64,000 bases of DNA from Symbiodinium natans. Lineage: Eukaryota; Sar; Dinophyceae; Suessiales; Symbiodiniaceae. The stretch's first letter is position 1; every line of letters starts with the position of its first letter. Positions 53,693-63,836 of the stretch are shown piece after piece. The translations under genes and the position numbers were made by a program. The stretch spans positions 596,001 through 660,000 of the forward strand of contig CAJNDS010002435.1 of the NCBI GenBank assembly GCA_905221605.1. The letters run 5' to 3'. The notes under the pieces were generated by a model, which worked only from the letters and a program-made list of their open reading frames with translations, ran no database searches and was not told where the DNA came from.

Positions 53693-53779
53693 GGACCTGC
53701 CAATCAAGGCATTTCCGCACGTCATCTACGATGCCAATGCAAGCAACATGTTGCTGAACCCTGCCATCCTGGGACTGAA
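53693..53779 (+). CDS. Candidate exon
   Basis: Follows CTGGTGCAG. Reads DLPIKAFPHVIYDANASNML and then LNPAILGLK, without stops and with plausible composition. Perhaps the same gene as 53231-53420. Confidence 0.3.
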
Positions 53780-53788
53780 AGCCCTAAA

Positions 53789-53932
53789 CCCTACGCCCTA
53801 AACCCTAAACCCTAAACCCTAAACCCTAAACCCTAAACCCTAAACCCTAAACCCTAAACCCTAAACCCTAAACCCTAAACCCTAAACCCTAAACCCTAAA
53901 CCCTAACCCCTAACCCCTAACCCCCAACCCCG
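53789..53932. repeat. CCCTAAA block
   Basis: About eighteen heptamers, ending in CCCCTAA variants. Confidence 0.95.
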
Positions 53933-54174
53933 AGACCTTAAACCCCATAAGCCAGCTCCTGCAAGCCCCGAACTCGAAGCCCCCCCCCCCGCCCCCCCCA
54001 ATGCTTCAGAATGAAGAGCATCCTATGGGAGGCTCTTCCTTGAGACTGAGTTGTGTGATCTGGTGTTTAGGGTTTAGGGCTTAGGGTTTAGGGTTTCGGG
54101 TCTCTGGAGTTTAGGGTTAAGGGTTTCTGGGGTTTAGGGTTTGCGGTTCAGACGGGTGTTTCCAAGCTCCCAGG

Positions 54175-54450
54175 AAATTGATTATTTATGCGGTCCTTGT
54201 GGTCGCCATGCCCATTTTGTTTGGCACTGGCAGCGCTCAATCAATTGCCGAGAGCTTGATTATGAATGTGTTGGGATATACGACGGCGTTTCTACCAATT
54301 CTCGATGACCACGTCCTCGCAACCAGCGGGTTTGCCCTCTATGGACTTGCAGCCGCGATGATCACCTTTGCAAATCAAGATCAAGTTGAGTTCACAGATG
54401 GGACGCCCGAGGACGTTCATGTAACGCTTCTGTATATTGTGATCGCCTGA
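54175..54450 (+). CDS. Candidate last exon of a membrane protein
   Basis: Follows CTCCCAG. Reads KLIIYAVLVVAMPILFGTGS, then IAESLIMNVLGYTTAFLPIL and GFALYGLAAAMITFANQDQV, and ends in VHVTLLYIVIA with TGA 54448-54450. Two to three hydrophobic segments are visible. It has lower GC and better coding character than its surroundings. There is no in-frame ATG near the start, so it needs an upstream exon. The family is not recognised. Confidence 0.45.
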   Translation, partial: KLIIYAVLVVAMPILFGTGSAQSIAESLIMNVLGYTTAFLPILDDHVLATSGFALYGLAAAMITFANQDQVEFTDGTPEDVHVTLLYIVIA

Positions 54451-54574
54451 AGAGCCTGCTAAGATGGACCGTTTATTTCCGTGGTCCCTAGCCCAAGCCT
54501 CAACATTTCACTCAGCCCAAGCTCAAGCGAGGGCAGGTCTCTAAACTACGGCCCGTTCTACCCTAAGCCCGAAA

Positions 54575-54640
54575 CCCTAAGCCCCTAAACCCTAAACCCT
54601 AAACCCTAAACCCTAAACCCTAAACCCTAAACCCTAAACC

Positions 54641-54707
<67 letters not shown>

Positions 54708-54845
54708 ACCCTAAACCCTAAACCCTAAACCCTAAACCCTAAACCCTAAACCTTAAACCTTAAACCCTAAACCCTAACCCTAAACTCTAAACCCTAAACC
54801 CTAAACCCTAAGCCCTAAACCCTAAACCCTAAACCCTAAACCCAA
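54575..54845. repeat. CCCTAAA / CCCTCAA block
   Basis: CCCTAAA units, then a run of about twelve CCCTCAA units, then CCCTAAA again. This suggests local amplification of a variant. Confidence 0.95.
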
Positions 54846-54999
54846 ACAGGGGTCATGTTGAAGAGGGCGCCGCGATCTATCGGCCCCCCCCGCCCCCCCC
54901 CCGCCCCAAACAAAGGGCCGTGAATTTTAGACAGCTTCCCTGCCGAGGATTTGGAGGTTCATGGTTAAGGGTTTAGGGTTTAGGGTGTAGGGTTTGGGG

Positions 55000-55100
55000 T
55001 TTAGGGTTTAACCAATTTTTAACTGTACTCATAACCCACTCATATGCCGTTAAGTGCTCTAAGTACAGTTACAAGTACAGTTATAGTTGGTTAAACCCTA
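55000..55100. repeat. Head-to-head telomeric blocks with a palindromic junction
   Basis: TTTAGGGTTTAACCAA and AACTGTACT on the left (55002-55029) are mirrored by AGTACAGTTATAG and TTGGTTAAACCCTAAA on the right (55074-55100). The telomeric tracts are the outer parts of the inverted repeat. Confidence 0.7.
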
Positions 55101-55250
55101 AACCCTAAACCCTAAACCCTAAACCCTAAACCCTAAACCCTAAACCCTAAACCCTAAACCCTAAACCCTAAACCCTAAACCCTAAACCCCAAGCCCTAAA
55201 CCCTAAACCCTAAACCCTAAACCCTGTGAATAAGTACAGCTGTACAATCC

Positions 55251-55364
55251 AAGGATGCGCCACATGCTCCTGCAGAACTGCTTCTACTCGATCCTGAGTC
55301 GGGGCCTCCTCAAGATCTTCGACTCGCAGTTCGAACCTCCCGACCAGAGCGCTGGAGACAAGGT
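55251..55364 (+). CDS. Candidate exon
   Basis: Reads MRHMLLQNCFYSILSRGLLK and then IFDSQFEPPDQSAGDK. It starts after CCAAG and ends GACAAG before GTTGTGGG. Good coding character; the family is not recognised. Confidence 0.4.
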
Positions 55365-55514
55365 TGTGGGTAGCCCTAAACCCTAAACCCTAAACCCGAA
55401 AACCATAAACCCTGAACCCTAATGACCTTTAAGCCCTGGCTTGTTGAAAGCCCTGGAAGCTCCAAGCTTAAAATCCTCAACCCCAACCTGGGATCTTGAG
55501 TTGGAGGGGAAGGC

Positions 55515-55732
55515 CAACTAAACCCTAAACCCCCTAAACCCTAAACCCTAAACCCTAAACCCTAAACCCTAAACCCTAAACCCTAAACCCTAAACCCTAA
55601 ACCCTAAACCCTAAACCCTAAACCTTAAACCCCAAACCCTAAACCCTAAACCCTAAACCCTAAACCCTAAACCCTAAACCCTAAACCCTAAACCCTAAAC
55701 CCTAAACCCTAAACCTTAAACCCAAACCTCGA
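55515..55732. repeat. CCCTAAA block
   Basis: About thirty heptamers with two TTAAACC variants. Confidence 0.95.
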
Positions 55733-55768
55733 GACCCTACTGTACCGGTCATAGGATCCCATTCTGCA

Positions 55769-55834
55769 GGCTCGCCCCTTTGTGGCTCATCTCGGCAACG
55801 CGTCGCGCCGGAGCTTCGAGGTGTGGAGTGGTGG
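55769..55834 (+). CDS. Candidate exon ending at a GTTTAGGG donor
   Basis: Follows TTCTGCAG. Reads ARPFVAHLGNASRRSFEVWS then G, and the next bases are GTTTAGGG followed by ten heptamers. Confidence 0.4.
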
Positions 55835-55957
55835 TTTAGGGTTTAGGGTTTAGGGTTTAGGGTTTAGGTTTAGGGTTTAGGGTTTAGGGTTTAGGGTTTA
55901 GGGTTCAGGGTATGTCATGTTCAAACTATTAAGCCCACTGGGAGCAGAGGGCCTCCG

Positions 55958-56110
55958 CTTCTGACGAGGACCTCATCTGCCAAGCTCGCGATCGGGAGGG
56001 GCCTCACAGTGTGGCGAGGCTTCTGGGCATCTACGCGCGCAGGATGCGGTACGAGGAGGAGCTAGTGGCCCAGCTGATCTTCTTGTGCCCCTGCTGCAGT
56101 ATCGTCAGGC
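55958..56110 (+). CDS. Candidate exon
   Basis: Reads SDEDLICQARDREGPHSVAR, then LLGIYARRMRYEEELVAQLI and FLCPCCSIVR. Mixed helical sequence with a C-P-C-C end. Same strand as its neighbours. Confidence 0.35.
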
Positions 56111-56523
56111 CGAAACCCTAAACCCTAAAATCCTAAACCTAAACCCCAAACCTTAAACCCCAAACACTGAACCCTACACCCTAAACCCCAGGAACGGTAG
56201 GTGCCGGAACGTCGCAGCCTGGGGGCCCTGCGTCGAAACACCACCCTAAACCCTAAACCCTAAACCCTAAACCCTAAACCCTAAACCCTAAACCCTAAAC
56301 CCTAAACCCTAAACCCTAAACCCTAAACCCTCAAGGCCAGGATAAATAGAAATTGTATGTGTTTCATTACGAGCACCACGTACAGTAACCCTTTATCCTT
56401 CACGGTGTAAAAAAGCATGACTCTCAGATGGGGATCAGCATTGGCAAACACCCCTGGCCCCCAACCCCCTAAACCCTAAACCCTAAGCCCTAAACCTCTC
56501 CTACCATATAATTATAAACCTTA

Positions 56524-56888
56524 ATGGTATTCGTGGGCAAGGCCCAAATATTCGTGGGCAAGGCCCAAAGATTCGTGGGCAAGGCCCAAATATTCGTGGG
56601 CAAGGCCCAAAATCCGGATTTTGGGCCTTGCCCACGAATTTTTGGGCCTTGCCCACGAATTTTTGGGCCTTGCCCACGAATTTCTGGGGTTGTTGGTTCG
56701 TGGGCAAGGCCCAAAAATTCGTGGGCAAGGCCCAAATATTCGTGGGCAAGGCCCAAATATTCGTGGGCAAGGCCCAAATATTCGTGGGCAAGGCCCAAGT
56801 ATTCGTGGGCAAGGCCCAAATATTCGTGGGCAAGGCCCAAGTATTCGTGGGCAAGGCCCAAAAATTCGTGGGCAAGGCCCAAGGCCCA
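56524..56888. repeat. 20-bp minisatellite with an internal inversion
   Basis: Units TTCGTGGGCAAGGCCCAAA(T) run forward at 56527-56613, inverted at about 56619-56682, then forward again at 56697-56885. Forward and inverted arms can pair over several units. Six-frame translations give WALPTN or GQGPKIR repeats, which I do not regard as protein. Confidence 0.92.
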
Positions 56889-56954
56889 CAATGCCCTTGA
56901 GACCCTAAACCCTTGAGCCCCTAAACCCTTGAGACCCTACACACTTGAGACCCT

Positions 56955-59175
56955 AATTAGGGTTTCAGGGCCTCAGGGCCTGTGTTTAGGGTTTCAGGGC
57001 CCAGCGTTTAGGGTTTCAAGGCCTCAGGGCCTGTGTTTAGGGTTTCAGGGCCTCAGGGCCTGTGTTTAGGGTTTCAGGGCCCAGCGTTTAGGGTTTCAAG
57101 GTTTCAGGGCCTCAGGGCCTGTGTTTAGGTTTCAGGGCCCAGCGTTTAGGGTTTCAAGGCCTCAGGGCCTGTGTTTAGGGTTTCAGGGCCTCAGGGCCTG
57201 TGTTTAGGGTTTCAGGGCCCAGCGTTTAGGGTTTCAAGGCCTCAAAGCCTGTGTTTAGGGTTTCAGGGCCTCAGGGCCTGTGTTTAGGGTTCAGGGCCCA
57301 GCGTTTGGGGTTTCAAGGCCTCAAAGCCCGTGTTTAGGGTTTCAGGGCCAGCGTTTTAGGTTGTCAAGGTCTCGGGCCGTGTTTAGGGTTTCAGGGCTAG
57401 GGGCCTGTGTTCAGCGTTTTTTTTTTAGGGTTTCAAGGGCTCAGGGTTTCAAGGCCTCAGAACCTTGTGGTGTTTTTTTTTTTTTTTTTCAGGGTTTCAG
57501 GGCATCATGGGGCCTGTGTTAGGGGTTCAGGGCCCAGAGGCTTTAGGGTTTCAAGGCCTCAGGGCCTGTGTTTAGGGTTTCAGGGCCTCAGGGCCTGTGT
57601 TTAGGGTTTCAGGGCCCAGCGTTTAGGGTTTCAAGGCTTCAGGGCCTGTGTTCAGGGTTTCAGGGCCTCAGGGCCTGTGTTTAGGGTTTCAGGGCCCAGC
57701 GTTTAGGGTTTCAAGGCCTCAGGGCCTGTGTTAGGGTTTCAAGGCCTCAGGGCCTGTGTTTAGGGTTTCAGGGCCTCAGGGCCTGTGTTTAGGGTTTCAG
57801 GGCCCAGCGTTTAGGGTTTCAAGGCTTCAGGGCCTGTGTTTAGGGTTTCAGGGCCTCAGGGCCTGTGTTTAGGGTTTCAGGGCCCAGCGTTTAGGGTTTC
57901 AAGGTTTCAGGGGGCCTGTTGGTTAGGGTTTCAAGGCCTCAGGGCCTGTGTTTAGGGTTTCAGGGCCTCAGGGCCGGTGTTTAGGGTTTCAGGGCCCAGC
58001 GTTTAGGGTTTCAAGGCCTCAGGGCCTGTGTTTAGGGTTTCAGGGCCTCAGGGCCTGTGTTTAGGGTTTCAGGGCCTCAGGGCCTGTGTTTAGGGTTTCA
58101 GGGCCCAGCGTTAGGGTTCAAGGCCTCAGGGACTGTGTTTAGGGTTTCAGGGCCTCAGGGCCGGTGTTTAGGGTTCCAGGGCCCAGCGTTTCGGGTTTCA
58201 AGGCTTCAGGCCTGTGTTTAGGGTTTCAGGGCCCAGCGTTTAGGGTTTCAAGGCCTCAGGGCCTGTGTTTAGGGTTTCAGGGCCTCAGGGCCTGTGTTTA
58301 GGGTTTCAAGGCCTCAGGGCCTGTGTTTAGGGTTTTAGGGCCTCAGGGCCTGTGTTTAGGGTTTCAGGGCCTCAGGTTTAGGTTTTCAAGGCTTCAGGGC
58401 CTGTGTTTAGGGTTTCAGGGCCTCAGGGCCTGTGTTTAGGGTTTCAGGGCCCAGCGTTTAGGGTTTCAAGGCCTCAAAGCCTGTGTTTAGGGGTTTCAGG
58501 GCCTCAGGGCTGTGTTTAGGGTTTCAGGGCCCAGCGTTTAGGGTTTCAAGGCCTCAGGGCCTGTGTTTAGGGTTTCAGGGCCTCAGGGCCTGTGTTTAGG
58601 GTTTCAGGGCCCAGCCTTTAGGGTTTTTCAGGCTTCAGGCCTGGTTTTAGGGTTTCAAGCCTCAGGGGCCTGTGTTTGAAGGCTCAGGGCCTGTGTTTAG
58701 GGTTTCAGGGAATCAGGGCCTGTTTAGGGTTTCAGGGCCCAGCGTTTTTAGGGTTCAAGGCATCAGGGGCCTGTGTTTTTTTTTTTTTTTTAGGGTTTCA
58801 AGGCCTCCGGGCCTGTGTTTAGGGTTTCAGGGCCTCAGGGCCTGTGTTTAGGGTTTCAGGGCCCAGCGTTTAGGGTTTCAAGGTATCAGGGCCTGTGTTT
58901 AGGGGTTCAGGGCCAGGGGCCCAGCGTTTAGGGTTTCAAGGCCTCAGGGCCTGTGTTTAGGGTTTCAGGGCCTCAGGGCCTGTGTTTAGGGTTTCAGGGC
59001 CCAGCGTTTAGGGTTTCAGGCCTCAGGGCCTGTGTTTAGGGTTTCAGGGGGCCTCAGGGCCTGTGTTTAGGGTTTCAAGGCCTCAGACCCTCAGGGCCTG
59101 TGTTTAGGGTTTCAGGGCCCAGCGTTTAGGGTTTCAAGGCCTCAAGGCCTGTGTTTAGGGTTTCAAGGCCTCAAC
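56955..59175. repeat. 2.2-kb satellite built on the telomeric heptamer
   Basis: A composite unit of about 80 bp made of CCTGTGTTTAGGGTTTCAGG, GCCTCAGGG and CCCAGCGTTTAGGGTTTCAA, repeated about 27 times with many small indels and two poly-T insertions (about 57417 and 58777). Each unit holds two to three copies of GTTTAGGGTTTC. Confidence 0.93.
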
Positions 59176-59830
59176 GCCGTGTTTTTTTCAAGTTTTTCAG
59201 GGTTTTTCAAGGTTTTTCAATGTTTTTTAAGGTTTTTCCATGTTTCTTCGGGTGTTTTCCGGGTTTTTCTGAGGAAGGGCTGCCCCCGCGACCTTTTCAC
59301 AGCTTAATTTCGGTCAAGGGGGGTCGTATTTTTGGATTTTAAAGGCAAAATAGTCTTTGGAGACCCTCCTTGCCTCAAACTCCGACCCCCCCTTGAGAGG
59401 GAAAGTTTGCGTCAAAAAACACCCCAAATAGAGACCTCAGGCTTGGCCTAGACCCGCAAGGAAAATACGAATTTTTAGTACTGAAATCGAGGGTTCTGGG
59501 TGGCCTCTCATTTTCTGGGTTTTTGTGTTTTTTCAAGTTTTTCAAGACTTTTCCGTGACCTTTTTCACAATGTTTTTTCATTTTTAAAATTTTTTCAAGG
59601 TTTGAGCCTCAGTTTAAGATTTCAAGACCTCACAGCCTCGCGTGGTTTAATATCTCCACCTCCTCGTTTGTTAAGTGGAAGTCATTCAATTTGTTATTGA
59701 ACCATCCTAATAAAAAGAAGAAACTTTTTATTGCTTAATGTTATGGGAACTTCGGGTGGGTGGGTATTTTTCGATGTTCTAAACACAGAGCCTAAACGAG
59801 AAACTGCTCGACCAGGAGCTCTTGAACCCT
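59176..59830. other. T-rich unique sequence after the satellite
   Basis: Contains repeated TTTTTCA(A)GG words up to about 59250 and then unique low-GC sequence. No gene is recognised. Confidence 0.35.
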
Positions 59831-60009
59831 AAACCCTAAACCCTAATCCCTAAACCCTAAACCCCCAGGCCCAGGCCAGGTCCCAGACCCCAGGCCCCAC
59901 CAGGCCCGGCCAGCCCCAGCCCCAGCCCCAAAGTCAAAATGACAAAAGCAAAAAAAACAAAACTCGGCAAAACCCGGCAAAACTCCGGACACAAACCCTT
60001 TATAATTTC

Positions 60010-60212
60010 CATCAACCCTCAAGCCTCAACCCTCAAGCCTCAACCCTCAACCCTCAGCCCTCAACCCTCAGCCCTCAACCCTCAACCCGCAACCCTCAAC
60101 CCTCAACCCTCAACCTCAGCCCTCAACCCTCAACCCTCAACCCGCAACCCACCCTCAACCCTCAACCCTCAACCCTCAGCCCTCAGCCCTCAGCCCTCAA
60201 CCCTCAACCCTA
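60010..60212. repeat. CCCTCAA / CCCTCAG block
   Basis: A variant heptamer array with CAACC, CAGCC and CGCAACC interruptions, ending in true CCCTAAA units. Confidence 0.9.
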
Positions 60213-60328
60213 AACCCTAAACCCTAAACCCAAACCTAAACTCCCAACCCTCTGATGGTTGTTTGCTGTTTTCTTTCCCGGGAGCAGTCAAGGTATCACT
60301 GCCGGAACACCAGGCAGCTCGACTGGCG

Positions 60329-60542
60329 GGTTCTTAGTAGGGAATGAGGGAATGAGGTACCCCATGTGATCCCTTAAAGGGTATATTTGGCTTTAGGGTG
60401 TAGGGTTTAGGTTTAGGGTTTAGGGTTTAGGGTTTAGGGTTTAGGGTTTAGGGTTTAGGGTTTAGGGTTTAGGGTTTAGGGTTTAGGGTTTAGGGTTTGG
60501 GGATACGTCTGGCCCTGATCCCCTCATTCCCTACTAAGAACC
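60329..60542. repeat. TTTAGGG block enclosed by a 22-bp perfect inverted repeat
   Basis: GGTTCTTAGTAGGGAATGAG(GG) at 60329-60350 is matched exactly in reverse at 60521-60542. About fifteen TTTAGGG units (60393-60500) lie between. Confidence 0.8.
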
Positions 60543-60639
60543 AGGGGGCCCTAGGGTTTGGCAAAAGGGTTCAGACTTCGGGGCTTTGGGGGGCCTTCCA
60601 GGGGAATTCGGGCTGAAGGATGTTGAGGGTTTACAGGGT

Positions 60640-60778
60640 AAACCCTAAACCCTAAACCCTAAACCCTAAACCCTAAACCCTAAACCCTAAACCCTAAACC
60701 CTAAACCCTAAACCCTAAACCCTAAACCCTAAGCCCTAAACCCTAAACCCTAAACCCCAAACCCCAAACCCCAAACCC
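60640..60778. repeat. CCCTAAA block
   Basis: About seventeen CCCTAAA units and three CCCCAAA units. Confidence 0.95.
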
Positions 60779-60785
60779 TACAGAA

Positions 60786-60900
60786 GCAGGCACTTGGACG
60801 CTGCGGTGGTGTTCCGAATCGTGGAGCTGCTGGGGCTGGGCGGCCATCTGCACCGCGAAGTCCGGCCCGAGTTTCGGCTGCTTCCTTCGATCCGGTCGGC
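60786..60900 (+). CDS. Candidate exon
   Basis: Reads RHLDAAVVFRIVELLGLGGH and then LHREVRPEFRLLPSIRSA, directly after a CCCTAAA block and ending at GCGG before GTGTGTCAAG. Good coding character. The same frame stays open to 60997. Confidence 0.4.
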
Positions 60901-61234
60901 GGGTGTGTCAAGTTGCGCGAGCGACTCGGAATCGCAGGGGACACGCACGACAGCAGAGCTTGTGAGGCTCCGTCTTCGGGCCGTATTGGTCCCATGATTG
61001 CATATGTGAGGTACGAATAATGAGGACCATGTTGGGGAGTGGGTGCCCAAAGGGACCCTCCCTGATTTTTGGAGCCACCCATGTCGTGATATCAAGACCC
61101 AAGGTGGCCCCAAGATCTGGGGCCGCCCCAAGATCTGAAACCTTTGCCGTTGCCTTCAGTTGCTCCAAGCCATTCACACCCGTCTCAGCTTAGGGACTGG
61201 GTAGGCAACCTTTCACCTATTTCTGGCGAGAAAG

Positions 61235-61285
61235 AATCCTACCATATATACATATATATGTGTATATATATATAGATAGATATAA
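61235..61285. repeat. TA-rich microsatellite
   Basis: ATATATACATATATATGTGT and related units. Confidence 0.8.
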
Positions 61286-61429
61286 GTAGTGAGCCTTGTT
61301 TCGGCTAGGGTCTTCAGCGTCGGCTGAAAACTCCCCAACACGACAGCCGCATTTGCAACAAAAAGGCCGAGACGTCAAGGGGCTGCTGTTTTTTTATTTT
61401 CTTTTCGGTGGGGTTAGGGTTCAGGGTTC

Positions 61430-61527
61430 AGGGTTCAGGATTCAGGGTTTAGGGTTTAGGGTTTAGGGTTTAGGGTTTCGGGTTTAGGGTTTAGGGTTTA
61501 GGGTTTAGGGTTTAGGGTTTAGGTTGG
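61430..61527. repeat. TTTAGGG block
   Basis: TTCAGGG units pass into TTTAGGG units. Confidence 0.95.
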
Positions 61528-61620
61528 GGAGGGGAGCCGGTGAGTGGGGAAGCGGTTGACGAGGGTGTAAGAATGTTGATAAAGAAGAGTGGTCACTTCG
61601 GGGAGCCCCTACAAATGTAA

Positions 61621-61677
61621 TTAGGGTTTAGGGTTTAGGGTTTAGGGTTTAGGGTTTAGGGTTTAGGGTTTAGGGTT
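61621..61677. repeat. TTTAGGG block
   Basis: Eight perfect heptamers after AATTAGGG. Confidence 0.95.
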
Positions 61678-61775
61678 AATTGTAAACGCTTGCGCACGCC
61701 GCCTCGGCAGCCGGGCCGGCCCCAGGAGGAAAGAGGGTTTCGCAAAAAAAGGGGAGGAAGGGCAGTGGGGTGAAG

Positions 61776-61885
61776 GGGGGGGGGGGGGGGGGTGGGGGGG
61801 GTGGGGGGGGTGGGGGGGGGGGTGGGGGGGGGGGTGGAGGGGGGGGGGGGGGGGAGGGGGGAGGGTCCCACAGGGGGGGGGGTGG
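61776..61885. repeat. Poly-G tract with T interruptions
   Basis: About 100 bp of G runs of 7-18 separated by single T or A. Strong quadruplex-forming potential and a likely assembly weak spot. Confidence 0.9.
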
Positions 61886-61904
61886 TGTGGGAAGGGTTGG
61901 GTTA

Positions 61905-61978
61905 GGGGATCCGGGTCTGCTTGTTCCAGACGCTTCTCGGCAGGAAGCCGAGGCGAAGATCATGAGTGCGCCAGTATG
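61905..61978 (+). CDS. Candidate terminal exon
   Basis: Reads DPGLLVPDASRQEAEAKIMS then APV and stops at TGA 61976-61978. Short; the support is weak. Confidence 0.25.
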
Positions 61979-62433
61979 AGAAAGAAAGAAAGGCGCACAC
62001 TTCGTGCATTCCTGAATTGATTTCATGCATTTTGCTTCGCTTCGTTTATAAATTAAAATTCGGTGAATTCTCTCCGTTGTTTTTTTGGGCATAGGCGTTT
62101 CAGGATACCGGAGGGAAGGTCGGAGGTTTAGGGTTCAGGGCACGTAGCGTCAGAATCCTGATCGGTACCTTCGCCGCCACCCTCAAACCAAGAATCTTAA
62201 GCCCTAAATTCAAAACCATCGACTACAGTGTGGACTGGAGTGTCGATTGGAGCGTTTAACTCTGAACCCTAAAGCCTAAGCCCCAAACCCTAAACCCTAA
62301 CCCTAAACCCTAAACCCCAAACCGTAAACCCCAAACCCCAAACCCCAAACCCCAAACCCCAAACCCCAAACCCTAAACCCTAGACCCTAAACCCTAAACC
62401 CTAAACCCTAAACCCTCTTCGTTCCAGGACCGC

Positions 62434-62513
62434 GGAAGCGGCCGACGCGGAGAGCATTTGCTTGGGCTCTGAGTCTAGGGGCTTCCAAGTGACCAGCCAC
62501 CCCACCCCCCCAC
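62434..62513 (+). CDS. Candidate exon
   Basis: Follows GTTCCAG. Reads TAEAADAESICLGSESRGFQ and then VTSHPTPPQ. It lies between a CCCTAAA block and a TTTAGGG block. Confidence 0.3.
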
Positions 62514-62926
62514 AAGTCAGGGTTCCCGGGTTTAGGGTTTAGGGGTTTAGGGTTTAGGGTTTAGGGGTTAGGGTTTAGGGTTTAGGGTTTAGGGAAGGTT
62601 CCGAGTCAACAATTTAGGGTTTAGGGTTTAGGGTCTCGGGTTGGCTGGTACATGAGGACTTATTGCCTCCAAATATGACAAGCTTGATCATCACAAACAC
62701 ACACATACTGAACGTACGTGCACACATCAACACCAACATGCGTACGTACATGCATGCACATGCAAGTGTATGTCTGTGCCTGAATGTGCATGCATGCGTC
62801 TATACTTGTATATTGGAGGAGGTTTAAATATAAGTGGGGAAGCGGGAATGCTGCTTCTCGGGGGCAGAGTCAAGAAAACATCACGTTAAACGTCGAGAAA
62901 GCATCATGTTATGACTTCAGTGCGCA

Positions 62927-63160
62927 TCCCCCCCTTCGAATGAGCTAACCTTCCAGACTGCCCGCTGTGCATGGGGCTGTCGCGAATGCATTTTCCGGCC
63001 GCTGCAAAATGCGCGGGGCCGTCTCGGGGACACTGGAGGCAATGGAGGTAAGGTAGTGCCACCTCCGGAGGTTCGTCGTGCACCCCCCCTTCGGTCGAGC
63101 TAACCTTCCAGGCTGCCCGCTGTGCATTTTCGGGCCCCTGGAAAATGCATTTGCTGTGTT
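62927..63160. repeat. Short tandem duplication
   Basis: CCCCCCTTCG-x-GAGCTAACCTTCCAG and CTGCCCGCTGTGCAT occur twice, about 140 bp apart, each followed by GAAAATGC-type text. Confidence 0.6.
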
Positions 63161-63199
63161 CGTTGGGCTCCCACGAAACGACACACCAAAAATGTTTAC

Positions 63200-63455
63200 T
63201 CGACACCCCTACCCTGCTTCTCCAGTGGAAATGCCATTGCTGGCCAGATGTGTACAGGGTGGGACTTGTGAGACGCAGATTGCTGACGGCCGCGAGCCGA
63301 AAGGAACTTCTGCTGTGCAGCTTGTGCCCTGGTTCGCCGATGGTTGTTTAGGGTTTGGGGTTTAGGGTTTAGGGTTCAGGGTTTGGGTTCAAGGTTGAGC
63401 CTGCCATGATTCGCTCCGCTGTCTTGGCTCCAGCTATTGTAGCTTGCCTGCGTGC
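63200..63455. repeat. Dispersed repeat, copy 2, interrupted by telomeric repeat
   Basis: The counterpart of 50592-50835. Homology runs to about 63343, is broken by about 55 bp of TTTAGGG, TTTGGGG and TTCAGGG units (63344-63398), and resumes at TGCCATG. Confidence 0.65.
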
Positions 63456-63654
63456 GTACTTCTCCTTTGTTCGCATCTTGGCAGCATTGTGCGCCGCTGC
63501 CGCTGAGCCCTAAACCCTAAGCCCTAAACCCTAAACCCTAAGCCCTAAACCCCTAAACCCTAAGCCCTAAACCCTAAACCCTAAACCCTAAAGCCCGAAG
63601 CCTTGTAAATTGCTTGAAGCCCTGAAGTTCTCAGCTCGAAGCCCTCAAACTCCT

Positions 63655-63742
63655 CAGGCGCTTTCTTTGCGGAGATTCTTTGCCTTGGAAGGCTACCGAG
63701 GCGCAGTGCACGCCAAGTGGGGGGAGAAGAGCGCAGCAATGT
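63655..63742 (+). CDS. Candidate terminal exon
   Basis: Follows CTCCTCAG. Reads ALSLRRFFALEGYRGAVHAK and then WGEKSAAM with TAG 63740-63742. Confidence 0.35.
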
Positions 63743-63836
63743 AGCTTCAACCCTCTAGACCCTAAGCCCTAAACCCGAAACCCTGAACCCCAATCCCCAA
63801 ACCCGAAACCCTAAACTCCAAACCCCTAAACCCGAA

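Noticed and set aside
56524-56888. CRISPR array
   Set aside because: The 20-bp units are directly adjacent without unique spacers, and the setting is eukaryotic.
61656-62092. Proline-rich protein on the minus strand
   Set aside because: It is the translation of the poly-G tract read from the other strand.
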